64,000 nt of DNA, taken from NCBI RefSeq assembly GCF_000380165.1, contig NZ_KB904652.1, positions 1 through 64,000 on the forward strand, in the 5' to 3' direction. Position 1 is the first letter of the stretch. The number at the start of each line of letters is the position of its first letter. The DNA is from Wenjunlia vitaminophila DSM 41686. Its GTDB lineage: Bacteria; Actinomycetota; Actinomycetes; Streptomycetales; Streptomycetaceae. The notes beneath the pieces were generated by a model. The model did no database searches and had not been told where the DNA came from. It saw nothing but the letters and a program-made list of their open reading frames with translations. The position numbers and the translations under genes were made by a program. Shown piece by piece: positions 8,669 through 15,350 of this stretch.

Positions 8669-9862
8669 TCAGCGCAGCCGGATCACCTGACCGGCCACCG
8701 TCAGCAGCACCTCCTCGGACTCCTCGGCCAGCGCCGCGTTCAGCCGGCCGAGTTCGTCACGGAAGCGCCGGCCGGACGGCGTGGCCGGCACCACCCCGCT
8801 GCCGACCTCGTTGCTGACCGCGACCACCGTCCTCCCGGTGGTCCGCCACGCCGCGCGCAGCGCCTCGACCCGCTCGCGCAGCAGCGCCTCCCCGGCCCGC
8901 TGCCAGGCCTCCTCGTCCCACCCCTGGTAGGCGTCCATGACGGCGGTCAGCCACAGCGAAAGGCAGTCCACCAGCAGCGGCGGCCCCGGCTCGGCGAGCA
9001 GCGGCTCCAGGTCGCAGGTCTCCACGGTCCGCCAGGAGGAGGGGCGGCGCTCCCGGTGCACGGCGACCCGGCGGGCCCACTCCGGGTCGCCCTCGCGGGC
9101 GCCGCCCGTCGCCACGTAGACGACGCCGGGGAACGCGGCGAGCCGGCGCTCCGCCTCCCGGGACTTGCCCGACCTGGCACCGCCGAGCACCAGGGTCCTG
9201 CGGGGCACCCGCACGTCCCGGCTGCGCTCCCGCACCAGGACCGTGGTGCCGTCGGGCACCGTCCTGGCGCCGAGCGAGGCCAGCCGCCGGTGGGTCTCGG
9301 GACCGGGCGGCACCGTGTGGTCCAGGTGCACCGCGAGCACGTGGGTGGACCCGTCCACCGCCCCGGTCCGGCGCAGACCGGCCAGGGCGTCCTGCCGGCC
9401 GAGGACGTCGAGCAGGACCGTGTCGTAGGGGAGTTGGGGGTACTCGGTGGTGGCCGGCCCCGCGCCCGGCGGCAGGTACAGCAGCCGGGCCCCCTCCGGG
9501 TCCGCGACCTCGTACCCGGTGCCGGGAACGTCCACCGGGACCGCGCGCACCCGGTGGTCGCCGAGCAAGTGCTCCCGGCCCTCGGGGACCCGGCCCGGCG
9601 TGGGGAGCGGGGCCGGCACCCGCGGCGGGGAGCCGTCGTCCCGGTGGGAGAGCAGGACGTGACCCACCCGGTCCAGGTTGCGCCCGGCGCGGGCCGCGGC
9701 GACGCCGAGACCGGGGGTCAGGTCGAACAGCAGGGTCCCGTCCACCAGCAGGGCCGTCGCCGCACGGGCCGCGCTTCCGGTGGCGGTGGCGCAGGCCGCG
9801 CAGGGGCAGCCGGGCCGGGGCAGACCGAGGGGTGCTCCGGTGCCGAGCAGCGTGAGTTCCAT
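8669..9862 (-). CDS. cobU: Adenosylcobinamide kinase/guanylyltransferase with an N-terminal metallo-beta-lactamase-like domain
   Basis: The C-terminal domain (about 223-397) is a CobU-type enzyme that phosphorylates adenosylcobinamide and adds GMP. It shows the P-loop LGGARSGKS, the SLWLTAVM region and VSNEVGSGVVP. The N-terminal half (about 1-215) starts MELTLLGTGAPLGLPRPGCPCAAC, typical of the PhnP-like metallo-beta-lactamase fold, but the position expected to hold HxHxDH reads SHRDDG, so metal binding and hydrolase activity are probably lost. The same fusion occurs in other actinomycetes as far as I recall. The ATG at 9862 gives the canonical fold start. It is first in the cobU-cobT-cobS cluster, 36 bp before cobT. 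Confidence 0.9.
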   Translation of the reverse strand: MELTLLGTGAPLGLPRPGCPCAACATATGSAARAATALLVDGTLLFDLTPGLGVAAARAGRNLDRVGHVLLSHRDDGSPPRVPAPLPTPGRVPEGREHLLGDHRVRAVPVDVPGTGYEVADPEGARLLYLPPGAGPATTEYPQLPYDTVLLDVLGRQDALAGLRRTGAVDGSTHVLAVHLDHTVPPGPETHRRLASLGARTVPDGTTVLVRERSRDVRVPRRTLVLGGARSGKSREAERRLAAFPGVVYVATGGAREGDPEWARRVAVHRERRPSSWRTVETCDLEPLLAEPGPPLLVDCLSLWLTAVMDAYQGWDEEAWQRAGEALLRERVEALRAAWRTTGRTVVAVSNEVGSGVVPATPSGRRFRDELGRLNAALAEESEEVLLTVAGQVIRLR

Positions 9863-9989
9863 GGTCAGGATGGTCTCAACGACGGCTCGGCCCGGTCATC
9901 ACGGACCGGTGGTCATCGCCAGGGTCAGCGGCCCCGGTTACCCTGCCGGTGCAGGGCTACACCGGACCCACTGCGTGAGGGAGTCGATG

Positions 9990-10193
9990 ATGGCGTGGAC
10001 GTGGCGGTTCGAGAGTTCCGACGGCACCGCGGTCACCCCGGTGGTGGAGCCGGAGGAGTTCAGCACCCAGGGCGACGCCGAGACCTGGGTCGGGGAGCAC
10101 TGGCAGGAGCTGCGCGACGGCGGGGCGGACCGGGTGACGCTCCTTGACGACGGAGGCGTGGTCTACGGGCCGATGAGCCTGCACGAGGCGTAG
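9990..10193 (+). CDS. Small conserved acidic protein of unknown function
   Basis: A 67-residue protein starting MAWTWRFESSDG and ending GGVVYGPMSLHEA, with no known motif. Two adjacent ATGs exist (9987 and 9990). The second is better spaced from GAGGGAG (about 6 nt), so I use it. It is divergent from cobU and convergent with the aldo/keto reductase gene. The aromatic start and composition suggest a small folded cytosolic protein. Similar short genes beginning MAWTWR are common in actinomycetes, but no role is known to me. Confidence 0.7.
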   Translation: MAWTWRFESSDGTAVTPVVEPEEFSTQGDAETWVGEHWQELRDGGADRVTLLDDGGVVYGPMSLHEA

Positions 10194-10207
10194 GGCCACC
10201 GCCAGGG

Positions 10208-10244
10208 GTGCCCCCGGGCGGTCCCCAGCGGGCCGCCCGGGCAC
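10208..10244. terminator. Bidirectional hairpin between convergent genes
   Basis: GTGCCC-CGGGCGG (10208-10221, with a 2-nt bulge) pairs with CCGCCCGGGCAC (10233-10244). The hairpin lies in the 64-bp gap between the convergent stops at 10193 and 10258. Confidence 0.5.
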
Positions 10245-10257
10245 GCCTCTTTCGCGC

Positions 10258-11256
10258 TCAGGGACGTCCGGGCTGGGTGTCGGTCAGCTCGGGGTCCCGT
10301 TCCACCACCGGGCGCAGCACGTCGTCGATCCTCCGCAGCAGTTCCGGCTCCAGCGTCACCCCTGCCGCCCGCACGTTCTCCTCGACCTGCTCGGGGCGGG
10401 AAGCGCCGATGATCGCCGCCGAGACGCCGCTGTTCTGGAGCACCCAGGCCACCGCGAGCTGGGAGAGGGTCAGGTCGGCCTCCCGGGCCAGCGGGCGCAG
10501 CACCTGGACCCGCCGGAGCACCTCGTCGCGCAGTAGGGGCTCGATCATGGTGGCGCCGCCGTTGGCGTCGGTGGCCCGGCTGCCGGCCGGCGGCTGTTGG
10601 CCCGGTAGGTACTTGCCGGTCAGCACGCCCTGTTCCAGGGGGGAGAACACGATCTGGCCGAGGCCGAGTTCGGCGCAGGTCGGCAGCACCTCCGACTCGA
10701 TCACCCGCCACACCATCGAGTACCTCGGCTGGTTGGAGACCAGCGGCACGCGCAGTTCGCGGGCGAGCGCGTGGGCCGCCCTGATCTGCTCGGCGCGCCA
10801 CTCCGAAACGCCGATGTAGTGGGCCTTGCCGGCCCGCACCACGTCGGCGAACGCCTCCATGGTCTCCTCGAGCGGGGTCGCGACGTCGAACCGGTGGGCC
10901 TGGTAGAGATCCACGTGGTCGGTGCCGAGCCGGCGCAGGGAGCCGTTGATCGACTCCATGATGTGCTTGCGCGAGAGCCCCCGGTCGTTGTGGCCCTCCC
11001 CGGTGGGGAAGTACACCTTGGTGAAGATCTCCAGGCCCTCCCGGCGCTCGCCGCGGAGCGCCTCGCCGAGCACCGTCTCGGCCCGGGTGCCGGCGTAGAC
11101 GTCCGCCGTGTCGAACGTGGTGATCCCCGCGTCGAGCGCCGCGCGCACGCAGGCGAGGGCGGTGTCCCGCTCGACCTGGGACCCGTGGGTGATCCAGTTG
11201 CCGTAGGCGATCTCGCTGATGATCAGGCCGCTGTGCCCGAGGTGGCGATACTCCAT
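10258..11256 (-). CDS. Aldo/keto reductase (potassium-channel beta-subunit-like group)
   Basis: NADPH-dependent oxidoreductase with a TIM-barrel fold. The 332-residue protein begins MEYRHLGHSGLIISEIAYGNW. It shows the catalytic Asp/Tyr segment FDTADVYAGTRAE, the catalytic lysine in IFTKVYFP and the histidine in YQAHRFD. The C-terminal SRPEQVEENVRA is the cofactor-binding end typical of this group. The substrate cannot be deduced. It is monocistronic, with its own start region facing the DUF3043 gene. Confidence 0.9.
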   Translation of the reverse strand: MEYRHLGHSGLIISEIAYGNWITHGSQVERDTALACVRAALDAGITTFDTADVYAGTRAETVLGEALRGERREGLEIFTKVYFPTGEGHNDRGLSRKHIMESINGSLRRLGTDHVDLYQAHRFDVATPLEETMEAFADVVRAGKAHYIGVSEWRAEQIRAAHALARELRVPLVSNQPRYSMVWRVIESEVLPTCAELGLGQIVFSPLEQGVLTGKYLPGQQPPAGSRATDANGGATMIEPLLRDEVLRRVQVLRPLAREADLTLSQLAVAWVLQNSGVSAAIIGASRPEQVEENVRAAGVTLEPELLRRIDDVLRPVVERDPELTDTQPGRP

Positions 11257-11379
11257 GGCACGGACCCTAACCGGGGGATCTCGACGACCCGTGGAAACGG
11301 GCCGGTTCCGGTTCGGGCGCGGGACCCACCCCGGACCCGGGGGCCGCAGGGGGCGGCCGCCTCGGGCCGCGCACCGGCG

Positions 11380-11982
11380 TCAGATCGTGTCGCCCCGCTT
11401 GACCTGCGGCTTCGGCATCCGCAGCCGGCGCATCTGGAGGGTCCGCATCAGGGCGTACGCGACGACGCCCTTCAGGTTCTCCTTCGGGTACCGCTTGCGG
11501 GCCAGCCGCTTGACGGAGAAGCCGGTGCGGACGGAGTCCAGGACGATCAACGCGATCACCACCGCCCAGCCGAGCAACGCCGCGGACTGGAACGAGGGGA
11601 TCATGCTCAGGATCAGGATGATCACGGCCATGGGCAGGAAGAACTCGGCGACGCTCATCCGGGTGTCCACGAAGTCCCGGGCCAGTTTGCGCACCGGGCC
11701 CTTGTCCCGCGCCGGCAGGTAGCGCTCGTCCCCGGTGGCCATCGCCGCTCGCTCCTTGGCGAGCTGCGCTCTGCGCTCCCTGGCCATCTCGCGGCGCTGC
11801 TCCTTGCTGGCCTTGCGCGGGTCCACCGAGCGTTTGGCCCGGCCCCGTCGCTCGGCCTCGGCCTCGCTGCGCTTGGGGGTGGGGCGACCCTTCGGTGCCT
11901 GCGGGTCGCGGTTCTGCCGATCGGCCGGGGCCTCGGCGACCGCGGTGGCGGCCTGATCATCCTTGGAACGACGTCGGAACAC
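11380..11982 (-). CDS. DUF3043 membrane protein
   Basis: A 200-residue protein with a highly charged N-terminal half (residues 1-105, rich in R, K, A and E, probably unstructured). Two membrane helices follow (about 112-130, FLPMAVIILILSMI, and 136-153, LLGWAVVIALIVLDSV), then a basic cytoplasmic tail. This matches the actinobacterial DUF3043 family, whose role is unknown. GTG start at 11982. It is divergent from pspA across 231 bp, a placement often conserved in Streptomyces as far as I recall. Confidence 0.85.
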   Translation of the reverse strand: MFRRRSKDDQAATAVAEAPADRQNRDPQAPKGRPTPKRSEAEAERRGRAKRSVDPRKASKEQRREMARERRAQLAKERAAMATGDERYLPARDKGPVRKLARDFVDTRMSVAEFFLPMAVIILILSMIPSFQSAALLGWAVVIALIVLDSVRTGFSVKRLARKRYPKENLKGVVAYALMRTLQMRRLRMPKPQVKRGDTI

Positions 11983-12213
11983 ACCTGAAGAGTACGTGGT
12001 GGTGGGGGTTGGGCCGTACTCGGACAGGGAACGATCCGATATCAGGCGTCGGCCCCCCAGTGGGCGTGTCCTCCCCGCGCCGGATCAGCGCCTGACCTGA
12101 TCGTCCCCTAGGAGGAGCGCATCCGGCTCCTAACGGTGCGGTAATGGAACCACGGCCCGTACTGTGGGGTCTGTAGAGGCGGCACATGTCGGAGAAGGGG
12201 GCGCGCGAGGCCC

Positions 12214-12984
12214 ATGAGCGGTGTCATGAAGCGGATGGGAATGATCTTCCGCGCGAAGGCCAACAAGGCTCTGGACAGGGCCGAGGACCCGCGCGAGACG
12301 CTTGACTACTCGTACCAGAAGCAGCTCGAGCTGTTGCAGAAGGTGCGCCGCGGGGTCGCCGACGTCGCCACGTCGCGCAAGCGCCTCGAGCTGCAGCTCA
12401 CGCAGTTGCAGCGGCAGTCGGCCAAGCTCGAGGACCAGGGGCGCAAGGCGCTGGCGCTGGGCCGCGAGGACCTCGCCAGGGAGGCGCTGACCCGTCGCTC
12501 CTCGGTGCAGCAGCAGGTCATGGACCTCGAGGCGCAGCACCAGACGCTCCAGGGCGAGGAGGAGAAGCTGACCCTCGCCGCGCAGCGCCTCCAGGCCAAG
12601 GTGGACGCCTTCCGTACCCGCAAGGAGACGATCAAGGCCACCTACACCGCGGCCCAGGCCCAGACCCGGATCGGCGAGGCGTTCTCCGGCATCTCCGAGG
12701 AGATGGGCGACGTCGGCCTGGCGATCCAGCGCGCCGAGGACAAGACCGCGCAGCTCCAGGCGCGGGCAGGGGCCATCGACGAGCTGCTCGCCTCGGGGGC
12801 CCTGGACGACCAGAGCGGGATGGCCAAGGACGACATCACCGCCGAGCTGGACCGGATCTCCGCCGGCTCCGACGTGGAGCTCGAGCTCCAGCGGATGAAG
12901 GCCGAGCTGGCCGGTGGTTCCCCGCAGCAGGCGATCGAGAGCGGCCAGACCCCGCAGGACCGTCCCCGCTTCGACAAGCCCTAG
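12214..12984 (+). CDS. pspA: Phage-shock-protein A / IM30-family membrane-stress protein
   Basis: A 256-residue PspA/Vipp1 (ESCRT-III-like) protein, predicted to be coiled-coil from about residue 20 to 220 with the usual alternation of Q, E, L and R. It starts with an amphipathic helix (MSGVMKRMGMIFRAKANKAL) that in this family binds stressed membrane. The family protects the cell envelope and proton-motive force; in actinomycetes it responds to cell-wall and membrane stress. It is followed 152 bp later by its usual partner PspAA. None of the other classical psp genes (pspB, pspC, pspF) is present. Confidence 0.92.
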   Translation: MSGVMKRMGMIFRAKANKALDRAEDPRETLDYSYQKQLELLQKVRRGVADVATSRKRLELQLTQLQRQSAKLEDQGRKALALGREDLAREALTRRSSVQQQVMDLEAQHQTLQGEEEKLTLAAQRLQAKVDAFRTRKETIKATYTAAQAQTRIGEAFSGISEEMGDVGLAIQRAEDKTAQLQARAGAIDELLASGALDDQSGMAKDDITAELDRISAGSDVELELQRMKAELAGGSPQQAIESGQTPQDRPRFDKP

Positions 12985-13136
12985 CTCATCCTGGAGCGGC
13001 AGCGCAGCGGTGCCGGGCCCACAATGGAGCGACGGGCGACGGACACCTCCGTCGCCGTGGGGCGGCGCGGGCGGCCACTCCTGCGCCGGCAGTGGCCGTA
13101 CCAGCACCAACCAGCACCGACCGTGGAGGAACCGTC

Positions 13137-13421
13137 ATGATCGTACGGATCATGGGGGAGGGGCAGGTGAGGCTGGCGGACAGCCACCTCGCCCGGCTGA
13201 ACGAGTTCGACGACGCCCTGTCCGCCGCGGTGGAGCGGGGCGACGAGGCGTCCTTCCGGCTCACCCTGCACGCGCTGCTCGACGCCGTGCACGAGCAGGG
13301 CGAACCGCTGCCGGACGACGCGCTCGAGCCGTCCGAGCTGATCCTGCCCGCCCGGGGCTCCACCATCGACGACGTCCGCGCCATGCTGTCGCAGAGCGAG
13401 GAGGGCCTGTTCCCCGGCTGA
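13137..13421 (+). CDS. pspAA: PspA-associated protein PspAA
   Basis: A 94-residue acidic protein starting MIVRIMGEGQ, the signature of the small PspAA domain encoded next to pspA in actinobacteria. The ATG at 13137 follows TGGAGGAACC. It probably works as a partner or regulator of PspA filaments; this is inferred from its consistent genomic association. A strong terminator follows, so pspA-pspAA looks like a complete unit. Confidence 0.85.
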   Translation: MIVRIMGEGQVRLADSHLARLNEFDDALSAAVERGDEASFRLTLHALLDAVHEQGEPLPDDALEPSELILPARGSTIDDVRAMLSQSEEGLFPG

Positions 13422-13468
13422 ACCGACGACCGCCGCCGCGGGTACTGCCGCCGGTACCCCACACGTCA

Positions 13469-13499
13469 GGGCGCCCCGACCCACCGGGTCGGGGCGCCC
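13469..13499 (+). terminator. Terminator of pspA-pspAA
   Basis: A perfect 14-bp stem (GGGCGCCCCGACCC at 13469-13482, complement at 13486-13499) with the 3-nt loop ACC lies 48 bp past pspAA and just before the end of the convergent acetyltransferase gene, so it may act in both directions. Confidence 0.8.
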
Positions 13500-13551
13500 G
13501 GCCTTGCGGCGGGCCGTTCACCCCGGGGGCCCGCCGGGGGGGCTGGAACGG

Positions 13552-14415
13552 TCACAGGAAGGCGTCCGAGGGGATGTACGGCGCCGGTGGCCGCATCCCC
13601 CGCACGCACAGGTAGCCGGCGTTGGACAGGGTCAGGCCGGCGGCCATGCCGACGTCGATGGCCCAGTCCTGCTCCGCGGTCAGGTCCGCCACGGTCACCT
13701 CGGTGCCGTGCGGCACCAGCAGCAGCGCCTCGGTGAGCAACCGGGTGGCCAGCCGCCGGGAGGTGGCCGCGAGCAGCTCGACGCGCCCGTCCCGCAGGTA
13801 GCAGTAGCCGCTGCCGACCAGGGTGTCCGCCACCAGCAGCCGGTGGTGGCGGAGTAACTCCTCGTGGTCGGGGCCGTGGGCTCCGCCGCGCAGCCGGCGG
13901 TCCACCGAGTCCAGCAGGTGCAGGTGGTGGGCGCTGCCCGGGTGGACCGGGATGCCGTCGGGGTCGGGGAGACCGGTGCGGTCCTCCACCACTCCGCTGA
14001 GCCGCATCGCCGGGTGCAGGGTGAAGCCGGCCTTGCGGTACCTGCGGGCCGCCCGGGGGTCGCTGGAGGCACAGATCAGGCCGCGCAGACAGCCGCGGCC
14101 GTAGAGCGTGGCGCGGTCGAGCAGGGCCCTGCCGACGCCCTTGCCCTGGGCGTGGGGGACCACGGCGAACAGGGAGAGCCCCCACGTTCCCTCCCGGCGC
14201 AGGGCCAGGGCCACCCCCAGGGCGTCGCCGCCGGCCTCGTCCAGGGCGATCCAGCAGCCCCCGGGGTCGGTGCGGGCCAGGTGCCGCACCCGTCTGCGGT
14301 ACCGGACGGCCCGTTCGTGCGGCCAGTGGTCGGGGGGGTCGTCGAACGCGGCTGCGGTGATCGCCCGCACGGCCTCCGCGTCCGCCTCGGTGTCGTGGAC
14401 GTGGCGCATCAGCAT
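13552..14415 (-). CDS. GNAT-family N-acetyltransferase
   Basis: The 287-residue protein has a canonical acetyl-CoA-binding GNAT motif, VVPHAQGKGVGRALLDRA, at about residues 95-112, followed by the family hallmark ARRYRKAGF. The C-terminal half (about 150-287) looks like a second, degenerate GNAT lobe ending TLSNAGYLCVRG. The ATG at 14415 is preceded by GGTGGAG. The longer frame running further upstream has no support. The substrate is unknown. Confidence 0.85.
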   Translation of the reverse strand: MLMRHVHDTEADAEAVRAITAAAFDDPPDHWPHERAVRYRRRVRHLARTDPGGCWIALDEAGGDALGVALALRREGTWGLSLFAVVPHAQGKGVGRALLDRATLYGRGCLRGLICASSDPRAARRYRKAGFTLHPAMRLSGVVEDRTGLPDPDGIPVHPGSAHHLHLLDSVDRRLRGGAHGPDHEELLRHHRLLVADTLVGSGYCYLRDGRVELLAATSRRLATRLLTEALLLVPHGTEVTVADLTAEQDWAIDVGMAAGLTLSNAGYLCVRGMRPPAPYIPSDAFL

Positions 14416-14653
14416 GCGCTCCACCTCACCGTGTGGCCCGGCGGGGGCGCAAGGGGGCGGGCGGTGGAGCGGTGCTGGGGCCCGGCGTGCACACCGGGCA
14501 CACCGGACCCGCTCGCCCCGGGCCGGGTCGCCCCGTCGGCCGGCCGGCCAGGCGGGACCGTAGGGTGGGCGCCGGCGCCGTCGGCACGACGCTTGTATCC
14601 GCTTTGTATGACCGTCTCCTTCAATCGTCGGGTCACCGACCCGAGGAGAGGTC

Positions 14654-15235
14654 ATGCAGAGACGATTCCGCCTTCACATAGGGGCCGCGTGCGTGCTCGC
14701 CACCTGCGTGGTCGCCGCGCCGTCCGCGGTCGCGGCTCCGCAACAGTCGGCGTCCACCTCCCTGGAGGCCGCCGCGACGCGGCCGGCGTTCAGGATGCCG
14801 TTCGACTGTGGTCAGACCTGGCGCGGCAGCAACTGGCAGGGACACAGCCCGGCGCACTCGATCGACTGGAACCACTACGACGCCAACGGCAACCCGGACG
14901 ACTACCGGCGCCGGGTGTTCGCCAGCGCCGGGGGCACGGTGCTGTCCTCCTACTACTCCACGACCACCGGCTACGGCAACACCATCGTCATCGGCCACGG
15001 GGACGGCTGGCAGACCCGTTACGCGCACCTGGACAGCAGGGAGGTCAGCAAGGGCGACCAGGTCTCGCGCGGCCAGCTCATCGGGCGGGTCGGCAACACG
15101 TCCGCCGAGTACACACTCTCCCCGCACCTGCACTACGAGCAGATCTACAACGGGTCGGTGGTCGTCGCGGTCGTGCAGGGCGTGTCCTACCCCGACTACG
15201 TCGCGCGGTACCAGACGAGCACCAACCGCTGCTGA
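14654..15235 (+). CDS. Secreted M23-family metallopeptidase (LytM-like)
   Basis: A 193-residue protein with a Sec signal peptide (hydrophobic core about 8-25, cleavage near AVAAP at about 28) and one M23 peptidase domain. The zinc ligands are visible in the HSIDWN region and in SPHLHYEQ; RYAHLD gives the usual third motif. Such enzymes cut peptide cross-links in peptidoglycan. There is no cell-wall-binding domain. GAGGAG stands just ahead of the ATG. Convergent with the SARP-like regulator gene. Confidence 0.9.
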   Translation: MQRRFRLHIGAACVLATCVVAAPSAVAAPQQSASTSLEAAATRPAFRMPFDCGQTWRGSNWQGHSPAHSIDWNHYDANGNPDDYRRRVFASAGGTVLSSYYSTTTGYGNTIVIGHGDGWQTRYAHLDSREVSKGDQVSRGQLIGRVGNTSAEYTLSPHLHYEQIYNGSVVVAVVQGVSYPDYVARYQTSTNRC

Positions 15236-15301
15236 TCCCCTCCGGGTGCGCGGGCCGACGGTGCCGCGGGCCGTCCCCCGGCCGGCGGCCGGCGCGGGGG
15301 A

Positions 15302-15321
15302 CCGCCGCCCGGGAACGGCGG
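15302..15321. terminator. Possible bidirectional hairpin
   Basis: CCGCCG, an 8-nt loop and CGGCGG lie between the convergent M23 peptidase gene and the regulator gene. The stem is short, and the surrounding 15240-15340 is very GC-rich with several alternative pairings. Confidence 0.35.
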
Positions 15322-15350
15322 CCCAGCCGCGTCCGACCTGCCGGAGCGGA

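Noticed and set aside
9863-9989. Possible cobalamin riboswitch upstream of cobU
   Set aside because: The 127-bp divergent gap lacks the B12-box core (GCCACTG) and is too short for the full aptamer.
11895-12187. Short frames on both strands between the DUF3043 gene and pspA
   Set aside because: No ribosome site, and they overlap each other and the DUF3043 start; the region is better read as a divergent promoter region.
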